DNA of 64,000 nucleotides, from NCBI GenBank assembly GCA_963921795.1, contig OY997640.1, forward strand, positions 6,377,091 to 6,441,090. The letters run 5' to 3'. The notes beneath the pieces are model-generated. The model ran no database searches, was not told the DNA's origin, and saw only the letters and a list, made by a program, of their open reading frames with translations. Origin of the DNA: Nannobrachium achirus (taxonomy: Eukaryota > Chordata > Actinopteri > Myctophiformes > Myctophidae). The position numbers were made by a program, and so were the translations under genes. The first letter of the stretch is position 1; each line of letters opens with the position of its first letter. Below, in pieces: positions 38,640 to 50,241 of the stretch.

Positions 38640-41084
38640 GTGAAAATCAAGCAGGTCTTGATCCAGAGCGATTTACAATACGGGGCCCGTTGCGACCGCA
38701 ATTCCACGCTGACGTCGACCCCAGCTGAGTTTGAACCCACGACGGGAAAGGCGTGTGCTCTAACAGCTACACTAGGGCGGCCCCTATTCAGAACAAGGGG
38801 CCCATTGCGACCGCGTTTCCTTGCTGACGTCGACCCCGGCTACGATTGAACCCACGGCGGGAAAGGCGTGTGCTCTAAACAGCAACACTAGGGAGGCCCC
38901 ATATCACATGCCTAGAAGTAGTAACCTAAAAACGTAGGTAAACCAAGAACCAATTTTTAAAAATAAATAAAAAACATTTACAATATTATGTAGGAATCAT
39001 CTCCTGGATAAACTGCAACTGTAAATTATCTGTCAGTAAAGGGGACATCTTTCCATACTTACTCAGTTAATACTTACGTGAAAATCAAGCAGGTCTTGAT
39101 CCAGAGCGATTTACAATACGGGGCCCGTTGCGACCGCAATTCCACGCTGACGTCGACCCCAGCTGAGTTTGAACCCACGACGGGAAAGGCGTGTGCTCTA
39201 ACAGCTACACTAGGGCGGCCCCTATTCAGAACAAGGGGCCCATTGCGACCGCGTTTCCTTGCTGACGTCGACCCCGGCTACGATTGAACCCACGGCGGGA
39301 AAGGCGTGTGCTCTAACAGCAACACTAGGGCGGCCCCATATCACATGCCTAGAAGTAGTAACCTAAAAACGTAGGTAAACCAAGAACCAATTTTTAAAAA
39401 TAAATAAAAAACATTTACAATATTATGTAGGAATCATCTCCTGGATGCACTGCAACTGTAAATTATCTGTCAGTAAAGGGGACATCTTTCCATACTTACT
39501 CAGTTAATACTTACGTGAAAATCAAGCAGGTCTTGATCCAGAGCGATTTACAATATGGGGCCCGTTGCGACCGCAATTCCACGCTGACGTCGACCCCAGC
39601 TGCGTTTGAACCCACGACGGGAAAGGCGTGTGCTCTAACAGCTACACTAGGGCGGCCCCTATTCAGAACAAGGGGCCCATTGCGACCGCGTTTCCTTGCT
39701 GACGTCGACCCCGGCTACGATTGAACCCACGGCGGGAAAGGCGTGTGCTCTAACAGCAACACTAGGGCGGCCCCATATCACATGCCTAGAAGTAGTAACC
39801 TAAAAACGTAGGTAAACCAAGAACCAATTTTTAAAAATAAATAAAAAACATTTACAATATTATGTAGGAATCAACTCCTGGATGCACTGCAACTGTAAAT
39901 TATCTGTCAGTAAAGGGGACATCTTTCCATACTTACTCAGTTAATACTTACGTGAAAATCAAGCAGGTCTTGATCCAGAGCGATTTACAATATGGGGCCC
40001 GTTGCGACCGCAATTCCACGCTGACGTCGACCCCAGCTGCGTTTGAACCCACGACGGGAAAGGCGTGTGCTCTAACAGCTACACTAGGGCGGCCCCTATT
40101 CAGAACAAGGGGCCCATTGCGACCGCGTTTCCTTGCTGACGTCGACCCCGGCTGCGTTTGAACCTACGACGGGAAAGGCGTGTGCTCTAACAGCAACACT
40201 AGGGCGGCCCCATATCACATGCCTAGAAGTAGTAACCTAAAAACGTAGGTAAACCAGGAACCAATTTTTAAAAATAAATAACAAACATTTACAATATTAT
40301 GTAGGCATCATCTCCTGGATGCACTGCAACTGTATATGACCTGTGAATAAAGGGGACATCTTTCCATACTTACTCAGTTAATACTTAAGTGAAAATCAAG
40401 CTTACCTTGTCTGATGGAGTGAAATGATCTCAAATGCCTTCTGATCGAACTAATACTCTTCATCATCCTATTTGGGTCTTCTTGAACCATTCTTAGTCAG
40501 GCCCCTCCCCAGAGACCAATTTGCCATGGGAGACCCTTCCAGGAGCACAAGGCACCAGACAACACAGCTCTCAGGTTCATTGGGGCACGCAAACCTCTCC
40601 ACCACGCTAAGGTGATGGTTCCTTCGGAGAGGAACCTGTAAAAAAAAAGAAAAAGAAAAGTAGATTAGATATACAGTATATTATAAACAACAAGAATCCA
40701 ACAGAGTCAGAAATTAAATTTAGAACAATACAGTTAAGTAAACATTGTTTCATACCTTACCTAGATTATACTTAGATAAAAATAAAGCCTGTGTTGTACT
40801 GTAGTGAAGGGAAACATTTTCATGATTACCAGTTAACAAGCTACAGTAGGAGGCATTAAAAAATACTGTTGTCTAAAAAGAATTAAAACAATACAGCTAA
40901 GGACATATTATTTCCCACTTACCTTGATATGGAGCTAGAAGGAAGCATTATAAAATGTTCGTCTGACGATAGGATGCCTATCAAACGAACACATTAAAAT
41001 ACAGATCAAAGAACATAAAAAATAACCCTAACCCTAATCCAAGTAAAGGGGACATCTTTCCATACTTACTCAGTTAATACTTAC
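38640..41084. repeat. Satellite block 16: three S units then L at 39952
   Basis: S units start at 38640 (438 bp), 39078 and 39515. It is collinear with block 14 at 4889 bp and carries both of its insertion/substitution markers. A private ATCAACTCC change lies near 39872. The long unit is 1133 bp. Confidence 0.95.
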
Positions 41085-43526
41085 GTGAAAATCAAGCAGG
41101 TCTTGATCCAGAGCGATTTACAATACGGGGCCCGTTGCGACCGCAATTCCACGCTGACGTCGACCCCAGCTGAGTTTGAACCCACGACGGGAAAGGCGTG
41201 TGCTCTAACAGCTACACTAGGGCGGCCCCTATTCAGAACAAGGGGCCCATTGCGACCGCGTTTCCTTGCTGACGTCGACCCCGGCTACGATTGAACCCAC
41301 GGCGGGAAAGGCGTGTGCTCTAACAGCAACACTAGGGAGGCCCCATATCACATGCCTAGAAGTAGTAACCTAAAAACGTAGGTAAACCAAGAACCAATTT
41401 TTAAAAATAAATAAAAAACATTTACAATATTATGTAGGAATCATCTCCTGGATGCACTGCAACTGTAAATTATCTGTCAGTAAAGGGGACATCTTTCCAT
41501 ACTTACTCAGTTAATACTTACGTGAAAATCAAGCAGGTCTTGATCCAGAGCGATTTACAATATGGGGCCCGTTGCGACCGCAATTCCACGCTGACGTCGA
41601 CCCCAGCTGCGTTTGAACCCACGACGGGAAAGGCGTGTGCTCTAACAGCTACACTAGGGCGGCCCCTATTCAGAACAAGGGGCCCATTGCGACCGCGTTT
41701 CCTTGCTGACGTCGACCCCGGCTACGATTGAACCCACGGCGGGAAAGGCGTGTGCTCTAACAGCAACACTAGGGCGGCCCCATATCACATGCCTAGAAGT
41801 AGTAACCTAAAAACGTAGGTAAACCAAGAACCAATTTTTAAAAATAAATAAAAAACATTTACAATATTATGTAGGAATCATCTCCTGGATGCACTGCAAC
41901 TGTAAATTATCTGTCAGTAAAGGGGACATCTTTCCATACTTACTCAGTTAATACTTACGTGAAAATCAAGCAGGTCTTGATCCAGAGCGATTTACAATAT
42001 GGGGCCCGTTGCGACCGCAATTCCACGCTGACGTCGACCCCAGCTGCGTTTGAACCCACGACGGGAAAGGCGTGTGCTCTAACAGCTACACTAGGGCGGC
42101 CCCTATTCAGAACAAGGGGCCCATTGCGACCGCGTTTCCTTGCTGACGTCGACCCCGGCTACGATTGAACCCACGGCGGGAAAGGCGTGTGCTCTAACAG
42201 CAACACTAGGGCGGCCCCATATCACATGCCTAGAAGTAGTAACCTAAAAACGTAGGTAAACCAAGAACCAATTTTTAAAAATAAATAAAAAACATTTACA
42301 ATATTATGTAGGAATCATCTCCTGGATGCACTGCAACTGTAAATTATCTGTCAGTAAAGGGGACATCTTTCCATACTTACTCAGTTAATACTTACGTGAA
42401 AATCAAGCAGGTCTTGATCCAGAGCGATTTACAATATGGGGCCCGTTGCGACCGCAATTCCACGCTGACGTCGACCCCAGCTGCGTTTGAACCCACGACG
42501 GGAAAGGCGTGTGCTCTAACAGCTACACTAGGGCGGCCCCTATTCAGAACAAGGGGCCCATTGCGACCGCGTTTCCTTGCTGACGTCGACCCCGGCTGCG
42601 TTTGAACCTACGACGGGAAAGGCGTGTGCTCTAACAGCAACACTAGGGCGGCCCCATATCACATGCCTAGAAGTAGTAACCTAAAAACGTAGGTAAACCA
42701 GGAACCAATTTTTAAAAATAAATAACAAACATTTACAATATTATGTAGGCATCATCTCCTGGATGCACTGCAACTGTATATGACCTGTGAATAAAGGGGA
42801 CATCTTTCCATACTTACTCAGTTAATACTTAAGTGAAAATCAAGCTTACCTTGTCTGATGGAGTGAAATGATCTCAAATGCCTTCTGATCGAACTAATAC
42901 TCTTCATCATCCTATTTGGGTCTTCTTGAACCATTCTTAGTCAGGCTCCTCCCCAGAGACCAATTTGCCATGGGAGACCCTTCCAGGAGCACAAGGCACC
43001 AGACAACACAGCTCTCAGGTTCATTGGGGCACGCAAACCTCTCCACCACGCTAAGGTGATGGTTCCTTCGGAGAGGAACCTGTAAAAAAAAAGAAAAAGA
43101 AAAGTAGATTAGATATACAGTATATTATAAACAACAAGAATCCAACAGTCAGAAATGAAATTTAGAACAATACAGTTAAGTAAACATTGTTTCATACCTT
43201 ACCTAGATTATACTTAGATAAAAATAAAGCCTGTGTTGTACTGTAGTGAAGGGAAACATTTTCATGATTACCAGTTAACAAGCTACAGTAGGAGGCATTA
43301 AAAAATACTGTTGTCTAAAAAGAATTAAAACAATACAGCTAAGGACATATTATTTCCCACTTACCTTGATATGGAGCTAGAAGGAAGCATTATAAAATGT
43401 TCGTCTGACGATAGGATGCCTATCAAACGAACACATTAAAATACAGATCAAAGAACATAAAAAATAACCCTAACCCTAATCCAAGTAAAGGGGACATCTT
43501 TCCATACTTACTCAGTTAATACTTAC
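41085..43526. repeat. Satellite block 17: three S units then L at 42396
   Basis: S units start at 41085, 41522 and 41959. The long unit (1131 bp) combines the two-base loss in CCAACAGTCAG with the AGGCTCCTCC change. It keeps GAATTAAAAC rather than the GAATTATAAC found in several other 1131-bp units, so it looks like a mosaic of long-unit types. Confidence 0.95.
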
Positions 43527-46286
43527 GTGAAAATCAAGCAGGTCTTGATCCAGAGCGATTTACAATACGGGGCCCGTTGCGACCGCAATTCCACGCTGAC
43601 GTCGACCCCAGCTGCGTTTGAACCCACGACGGGAAAGGCGTGTGCTCTAACAGCTACACTAGGGCGGCCCCTATTCAGAACAAGGGGCCCATTGCGACCG
43701 CGTTTCCTTGCTGACGTCGGCCCCGGCTACGATTGAACCCACGGCGGGAAAGGCGTGTGCTCTAACAGCAACACTAGGGCGGCCCCATATCACATGCCTA
43801 GAAGTAGTAACCTAAAAACGTAGGTAAACCAAGAACCAATTTTTAAAAATAAATAAAAAACATTTACAATATTATGTAGGAATCATCTCCTGGATGCACT
43901 GCAACTGTAAATTATCTGTCAGTAAAGGGGACATCTTTCCATACTTACTCAGTTAATACTTACGTGAAAATCAAGCAGGTCTTGATCCAGAGCGATTTAC
44001 AATACGGGGCCCGTTGCGACCGCAATTCCACGCTGACGTCGACCCCAGCTGAGTTTGAACCCACGACGGGAAAGGCGTGTGCTCTAACAGCTACACTAGG
44101 GCGGCCCCTATTCAGAACAAGGGGCCCATTGCGACCGCGTTTCCTTGCTGACGTCGACCCCGGCTACGATTGAACCCACGGCGGGAAAGGCGTGTGCTCT
44201 AACAGCAACACTAGGGCGGCCCCATATCACATGCCTAGAAGTAGTAACCTAAAAACGTAGGTAAACCAAGAACCAATTTTTAAAAATAAATAAAAAACAT
44301 TTACAATATTATGTAGGAATCATCTCCTGGATGCACTGCAACTGTAAATTATCTGTCAGTAAAGGGGACATCTTTCCATACTTACTCAGTTAATACTTAC
44401 GTGAAAATCAAGCAGGTCTTGATCCAGAGCGATTTACAATATGGGGCCCGTTGCGACCGCAATTCCACGCTGACGTCGACCCCAGCTGCGTTTGAACCCA
44501 CGACGGGAAAGGCGTGTGCTCTAACAGCTACACTAGGGCGGCCCCTATTCAGAACAAGGGGCCCATTGCGACCGCGTTTCCTTGCTGACGTCGACCCCGG
44601 CTACGCTTGAACCCACGGCGGGAAAGGCGTGTGCTCTAACAGCAACACTAGGGCGGCCCCATATCACATGCCTAGAAGTAGTAACCTAAAAACGTAGGTA
44701 AACCAAGAACCAATTTTTAAAAATAAATAAAAAACATTTACAATATTATGTAGGAATCATCTCCTGGATGCACTGCAACTGTAAATTATCTGTCAGTAAA
44801 GGGGACATCTTTCCATACTTACTCAGTTAATACTTACGTGAAAATCAAGCAGGTCTTGATCCAGAGCGATTTACAATATGGGGCCCGTTGCGACCACAAT
44901 TCCACGCTGACGTCGACCCCAGCTGCGTTTGAACCCACGACGGGAAAGGCGTGTGCTCTAACAGCTACACTAGGGCGGCCCCTATTCAGAACAAGGGGCC
45001 CATTGCGACCGCGTTTCCTTGCTGACGTCGACCCCGGCTACGATTGAACCCACGGCGGGAAAGGCGTGTGCTCTAACAGCAACACTAGGGCGGCCCCATA
45101 TCACATGCCTAGAAGTAGTAACCTAAAAACGTAGGTAAACCAAGAACCAATTTTTAAAAATAAATAAAAAACATTTACAATATTATGTAGGAATCATCTC
45201 CTGGATGCACTGCAACTGTAAATTATCTGTCAGTAAAGGGGACATCTTTCCATACTTACTCAGTTAATACTTACGTGAAAATCAAGCAGGTCTTGATCCA
45301 GAGCGATTTACAATATGGGGCCCGTTGCGACCGCAATTCCACGCTGACGTCGACCCCAGCTGCGTTTGAACCCACGACGGGAAAGGCGTGTGCTCTAACA
45401 GCTACACTAGGGCGGCCCCTATTCAGAACAAGGGGCCCATTGCGACCGCGTTTCCTTGCTGACGTCGACCCCGGCTGCGTTTGAACCTACGACGGGAAAG
45501 GCGTGTGCTCTAACAGCAACACTAGGGCGGCCCCATATCACATGCCTAGAAGTAGTAACCTAAAAACGTAGGTAAACCAGGAACCAATTTTTAAAAATAA
45601 ATAACAAACATTTACAATATTATGTAGGCATCATCTCCTGGATGCACTGCAACTGTATATGACCTGTGAATAAAGGGGACATCTTTCCATACTTACTCAG
45701 TTAATACTTAAGTGAAAATCAAGCTTACCTTGTCTGATGGAGTGAAATGATCTCAAATGCCTTCTGATCGAACTAATACTCTTCATCATCCTATTTGAGT
45801 CTTCTTGAACCATTCTTAGTCAGGCCCCTCCCCAGAGACCAATTTGCCATGGGAGACCCTTCCAGGAGCACAAGGCACCAGACAACACAGCTCTCAGGTT
45901 CATTGGGGCACGCAAACCTCTCCAGCACGCTAAGGTGATGGTTCCTTCGGAGAGGAACCTGTAAAAAAAAAGAAAAAGAAAAGTAGATTAGATATACAGT
46001 ATATTATAAACAACAAGAATCCAACAGTCAGAAATGAAATTTAGAACAATACAGTTAAGTAAACATTGTTTCATACCTTACCTAGATTATACCTAGATAA
46101 AAAATAAAGCAGGTGCGTAGTACTGTAGTGAAGGGAAACATATTCATGATTACCAGTTAACAAGCTACAGTAGGAGGTATTTTAACACAAAAAAAAACAT
46201 TTAGTGTTATCTAAAAACAAGAATTAAAACAATACAGTTAAGGACAGATTATTTCCCACTTACCTTGTTATCAAGCTAGAAGGAAG
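43527..46286. repeat. Satellite block 18: four S units and a broken, diverged last L
   Basis: S units start at 43527, 43964, 44401 and 44838, each with private changes (GTCGGCCCC at 43527, CTACGCTTG at 44401, GACCACAATT at 44838). The last long unit starts at 45275. It diverges sharply after about 46090, with a new TTTTAACACAAAAAAAAAC stretch, and stops at CTAGAAGGAAG (46286), next to retroelement sequence. Edge divergence of this kind is expected where homogenisation is weaker. Confidence 0.93.
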
Positions 46287-46295
46287 AACATTTTT

Positions 46296-46313
46296 TGGTG
46301 CCAAAACCCGGGA
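46296..46313 (+). other. Primer binding site, tRNA-Phe type
   Basis: TGGTGCCAAAACCCGGGA is complementary to the 3' end of eukaryotic tRNA-Phe with one mismatch (A at the eighth base, where G is expected). It lies 4 bp before the gag start region and a few bases after the satellite junction, as expected for a site that normally follows the 5' LTR. Confidence 0.75.
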
Positions 46314-46317
46314 GAAG

Positions 46318-47346
46318 ATGAGCCAGGGAGACTCACATGAAGGGGCAGCCGCTCCACAGAGAACAGAAGAGGTACGTAAAATTGAAATGGAACGAATGAG
46401 GAGAAAACGGGGTACAATCCGAGGGACTACTACACGTCTTCTGAACCAGATTGACGGTGAAATGACCAAGCCAGATCCGGACATGGATAACTTGAGCACT
46501 TTTTTGGACATGTTGGCCGTGAAGGTAGAAAGCCTACTTGAACTCGACTACGCAATCGAGCAGCTCACGCCGTGTAATGACTTGGAGAACGAGATTGAAA
46601 CTACCGAGGATTACAAGCAACCTGTCATCTCGTTTAAGAGCCGCGCACAGTGCATGATAAAGAGAAGGGACGATCAAAGCCAAGCACCGACGCAGCAACG
46701 GGTGAGCGACGCAAACTCAGCTAACTCATTTAGCACACAGCAGTCTGTGAAGCTGCCCAAATTGATTATTGACAAATACAACGGAGATGTCAGTAGATGG
46801 CATGAGTTTTGGAGCCAGTATGAGACTGCTATTCACACTAATGATGCACTATGCAAACGTGAGAAGTTTACCTACCTGAAAACATATCTCTCTGGACAAG
46901 CTGCAAAAGCAGTTGCAGGGCTGATGCTTACTGATGCCAGCGCGATTACTCTGTTAAAAAGTAGATTTGGAAGGAAAGATCTAGTGATCAGTGCTCACAT
47001 GTCAAGGCTGCTGAACCTAAATCCTGTGAAGAAATCCTCTGATGTGCATGCATTAAGGCAGCTATATGATGAATGTGAAATTCAAATTAGGAGCTTGGAG
47101 TCACTGGGTGTAGTGTCAGACTCCTATGGAAACCTACTATGTCCAATTTTAATGAAGATGATTCCAGATGACATAGCTCTTGAATATAGTCATCAGAGGG
47201 GAAGTGATGATGAATGGAAGGTTGATGAAATTGTCAAATTCCTACAGAATGAGGTTCAGAGCAGTGATGTGTGCACTGCACACATCATGCACCCAGAAAG
47301 AACAGAAACCAGAAAGCAAGACATGGAAGCAGTCCACCTTCAATGA
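46318..47346 (+). CDS. Gag-like ORF of the BEL/Pao element (342 codons)
   Basis: The ORF begins with an ATG 5 bp after the primer binding site. The N-terminal third is charged and helix-prone (R/K/E-rich, residues 15-45). From about residue 146 it reads LPKLIIDKYNGD followed by W-x-x-FW-x-x-Y, the start of the DUF1759 Pao gag domain, with the FTYLKTYLSG block following and the domain running to about residue 310. In related elements gag continues in frame into a CCHC zinc knuckle and protease. Here a frame change near 47300-47346 ends the ORF early and the knuckle lies in another frame. It is open but probably relic sequence. Confidence 0.8.
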   Translation: MSQGDSHEGAAAPQRTEEVRKIEMERMRRKRGTIRGTTTRLLNQIDGEMTKPDPDMDNLSTFLDMLAVKVESLLELDYAIEQLTPCNDLENEIETTEDYKQPVISFKSRAQCMIKRRDDQSQAPTQQRVSDANSANSFSTQQSVKLPKLIIDKYNGDVSRWHEFWSQYETAIHTNDALCKREKFTYLKTYLSGQAAKAVAGLMLTDASAITLLKSRFGRKDLVISAHMSRLLNLNPVKKSSDVHALRQLYDECEIQIRSLESLGVVSDSYGNLLCPILMKMIPDDIALEYSHQRGSDDEWKVDEIVKFLQNEVQSSDVCTAHIMHPERTETRKQDMEAVHLQ

Positions 47347-47958
47347 CACAAAATTGAACAAACCTAGCATGCAATCTGCTGCTGCACTGAACACAGCCAG
47401 CCAGAAGACACACAACTGTTTCTTTTTTGACAGTGCAGAGCACAAATCAGAAAATTACCCAAATCACAGCATTCCTGAACGCAAAGAGAACATAAAGAAA
47501 ATGGGAAGATGCTTTGTGTGTTTGGGACAGAAACACATTGCAAAGACATGAAAGATGTGTCATGTGAAAACTGTGGAAGGAGACATCACATTGCTGTGTA
47601 CTGGTGAGAAAAGTGAGGTGCAGCCCCCCACTGTTACAGAAGATGCTGTTGTTTCCTCAGTTATTCCTCACTCAGTGAAAATGAAACCTGGTGGATAGAA
47701 CACTGTGCTGCTACAGACTGCCAAGGCATGGGTGGCTGGCCCATTAGGCAGAAAAATAGCTCGCTGCTTACTCGATGGAGGGAGTCAGTATTGAACCTAC
47801 CAATAATAAGACAAGAGACACTCACTCTTCACACGTTTGGCTCCTCTGTTCCCACAATGTCACAACGCAACACAGTGAGAGTAATACTGGAAAATGTCTG
47901 GGATAATCAGCAGAAAATTTAAATTGAGGTCATAGAAACCCCACAGGTCAGCACAGCT
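47347..47958 (+). pseudogene. Degraded zinc knuckle and aspartic protease region of BEL/Pao
   Basis: Across several frames one can read CCHC-type remnants (HNCFFF..., then GRCFVCLGQKHIAKT followed by TGA). At least two expected cysteines are replaced: Phe in CFFF and Tyr in SENY. Further on, a protease-like start VLLQTAKAWV and the motif LLDGGSQ (about 47770-47792) mark the aspartic protease active-site region (DUF1758). Stop codons and a frame change follow at once. A second open piece covers about 47790-47920 (LPIIRQETLTLHTFG) and ends at TAA. It is non-functional. Confidence 0.75.
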
Positions 47959-48334
47959 GTGATGAAGGTTCCTGGTGACCAGATTCAACATGAGCTCAAG
48001 AGAAAGGGACTAAAACTAGCAGATTTCCCAGACAATGATGATGATCCTGAGCTCTCTGTACTGATAGGAGCAGACTACTACTGGAAAATAGTCTCAGGAA
48101 AAGTGGAGAGACTGACAGGGACATTAGTAGCTCTGGAGAGCACCTTTGCATGGTCTGTGCAGGGACCAGTGTCCATGTCAAGTGTCGCCGAGGCAACCTG
48201 CATGTTCATTCAACTTGAAGAGGACACACTTGTCTCCAAGCAACTACGTGCATTCTGGGAAATTGAGTCTCTGGGTATCACAAGTGAGCAAACACAGAAC
48301 CCAGCTGAAGAGGAGGCTCTGCAGAACCACAACC
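47959..48334 (+). pseudogene. Protease C-terminal part and protease/RT linker of BEL/Pao
   Basis: An open stretch in frame 1 contains ELSVLIGADYYWKIV and STFAWSVQGPV, both typical of the segment between the Pao protease core and the reverse transcriptase. The reading then passes to frame 2 near 48325-48340 (EEEALQ in frame 1, KDGRYHVALPWK in frame 2), so one small indel breaks the polyprotein here. Confidence 0.8.
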
Positions 48335-49060
48335 TTCAAAGATGGACGCTACCACGTGGCGTTGCCATGGAAACCAGAAAGAGCAAAGCTCAAAGACAAC
48401 TACAGAGTTGCTAAAAAACGATTTGAAGGTCTGAAGAAAAGACTAAAGAAAGATGTCACAATCTACAGCGGATACAATGAAGTAGTGGAGGACTATTTAC
48501 AGCAGAACATCGCAGAGGATGTGCCAAAGGACAACGCAAGTGCAGACAATGTGAAATACTACTTACCACACCACGCAGTACTCAGAGAAGACAAAGTGAC
48601 AACAAAGCTGCGGGTGGTGTTTGATGCGTCGTCTCATGAAGATGGCTCCCCATCCCTCAATGACTGTCTGCTCACAGGACCAAATCTGAACCCAGACCTC
48701 CTCAGTGTCCTCATTAAATTCAGAAAACATGAAATAGCCTTCATGGCAGACATAAAAAAGGCCTTCCTGCAGATCTCCCTAGTGGAGAGTGACAGAGATG
48801 CAGTCAGGTTCCTGTGGCTCACAGGCCCACCAAGTGGAGAAGAGGATGGAGAGCTGCGTGTGCTGAGGATGACCAGAGTGGTGTTTGGAGCCTCCCCCAG
48901 TCCATTCCTGCTCGCAGCAACAATCAGAAAGCACCTGAAACAATATGAAGGAGAACAACCACAGGTTGTAGAGACACTAAGAGAGTCACTTTACGTGGAT
49001 TTCATCTCCAGTACGCACAGTGTTGAAGAGGCCTACCATGTGACAACAATCAGCGCAGCG
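48335..49060 (+). pseudogene. BEL/Pao reverse transcriptase, catalytic YVDD damaged
   Basis: This frame opens with DGRYHVALPWK (peptidase A17/Pao RT entry). It continues through YYLPHHAV, KLRVVFDAS and LNDCLLTGPNLNPDLLSVL. Motif A Asp is in MADIKKAFLQI (codon 48749-48751). The catalytic YxDD motif reads Y-V-D-F at 48992-49003: one GAT codon is missing although the frame is kept, so the second catalytic Asp is absent. Sequence similarity stops near 49060, where an unrelated insertion begins. The thumb and connection part expected in the family (roughly 200 residues) is missing. Confidence 0.88.
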
Positions 49061-50241
49061 GACTTGGATGTTATAAAGCTAAGTACTGTACTACTAATCT
49101 TGCATCTTTTTAACCCGTGGGGCTGCTAGTTCGTCTGTGTTGATTCACTCGCATTTCGCTGCACTGTCTGTCTCCCTGGTTGCCTGCATGCAGAGTGCAG
49201 ATGTTGTCCGTCTGTCCGAGTCGCGGCTCACATTAAAGACTGGCTTTTGGGGAGGGGGCTGAACGGCTGATGATGGTGCATTCATGCAGGCTGACTCACA
49301 GGCTGAGTGATATGTAATCAACAGCCGTTTCTTAGCGAATCTCCGACGGACAATTGATTGAGATCATCTTCTGCGCTATATTAACTGCACACACACACAC
49401 AACAACAATGTTGCTGGGTGTTGTAGGACTACTGCTTGCGTTTAAAACAAAGTATTTGTCACTGTTCTACAACTTTCCTGTTGATGCAATGAGGCAAGCA
49501 ACTCTCACTTCCTCTGCTGCTAGTTCTGCTCTTGGAAAGAAGCCTAATTTATACATCGCAGTACAAGGGTGTCGCACCTAAAATAGCAGACCTACAAGCT
49601 CACAATGCATCATGGATGCGACGCGCTTTGAGCTTAAAAATATTTTGGCTATAAAAATAGCATAATCCTGAATTAAATATAATATAATATAATATAATAT
49701 TACAAAGCAGGGAGGGACTTTATTGTTTTTCAAGTCAAGGACCCCTTAGCTCAGACAGAGATCAAGCAGGGACTCTCGCTGTATAGGCTAGGCATTATAG
49801 CCTACTGTATCACACAAATATTTGGCAGGCCCCCAGCCCCTGTAATAACCCTGGATTGGGGTCCCTGACCCCCAGTTGAAGACATTTACTAATAATGACA
49901 TAGGCCTTCTATATGATTAGTTGGCAAACAATTTTACAATAGCCAGCAGCTTTGTGTTCTCCCAGAATACTATATGTTGGGTTGTTAGACAGAGCCTAGT
50001 ACTACAGTGAAACAATAAATTGCCTTGAATTTAAATTTCATACATTTTTAGTCGCTATGTTTTGTAAATTTTGGGATGTGGGCTTGAATCGTGGTGAATC
50101 GTATCGCATCGTATCAGGAACAGGGGTGAATCGTGATGTATCGTATCGGCAGGATTTCAATGTAACGCAATTATATAGTATCGCTGGCAGTGTATCGAGG
50201 TGCGTATCGTATCGCCTCAGTGGTCGAGATTCGCATCCCTA
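49061..50241. mobile_element. Uncharacterised ~1.2-kb insertion in the retroelement, hAT-like right end
   Basis: No coding similarity is visible. The right end has clustered ATCGTATC/GTGAATCG motifs (50086-50215) and ends GATTCGCATCCCTA at 50241, resembling subterminal repeats and an inverted terminus of hAT-type elements. No matching left end or clean target duplication was found, so a deletion of retroelement sequence probably accompanied or followed insertion. It contains a TATAA microsatellite (49675-49702), a degraded palindrome (49580-49650) and a stretch near 49850 (GGGGTCCCTGACCCCC) like MITE ends seen elsewhere in the window. Confidence 0.5.
49675..49702. repeat. TATAA-type microsatellite
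   Basis: Five-base ATAAT/TATAA repeats run for about 28 bp inside the 1.2-kb insertion. Confidence 0.8.

Larger units (their letters stand above)
1..46286. repeat. Satellite array with higher-order structure: 59 short (437 bp) and 18 long (~1.13 kb) units
   Basis: The same sequence recurs without interruption from the window's left edge, so the array continues outside the window. S-unit phase was set at the motif GTGAAAATCAAGCAGG, which recurs every 437 bp (242, 679, 1814, 2251, 2688 and so on to 45275). Exceptions are one 433-bp unit (8015) and four 438-bp units (22846, 33751, 36196, 38640). Eighteen units are long because a 698-bp module follows an S-like half; they start at 679, 3562, 6881, 9322, 12203, 15519, 19272, 21714, 24158, 25728, 28607, 30177, 32619, 35063, 37508, 39952, 42396 and 45275. 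S-run lengths between long units are 4,5,3,4,5,6,3,3,1,4,1,3,3,3,3,3,4. The 69-codon ORF in every unit starts with GTG, differs only by repeat mutations and is not a gene. Inside each S unit a 115-bp subrepeat occurs twice, followed by about 170 bp of AT-rich DNA. Confidence 0.97.

Noticed and set aside
1-46286. CRISPR-like array or ribosomal DNA repeat
   Set aside because: Repeat units are 437 bp with no unique short spacers, no cas genes occur, and no 5S, 18S, 5.8S or 28S segments were recognised.
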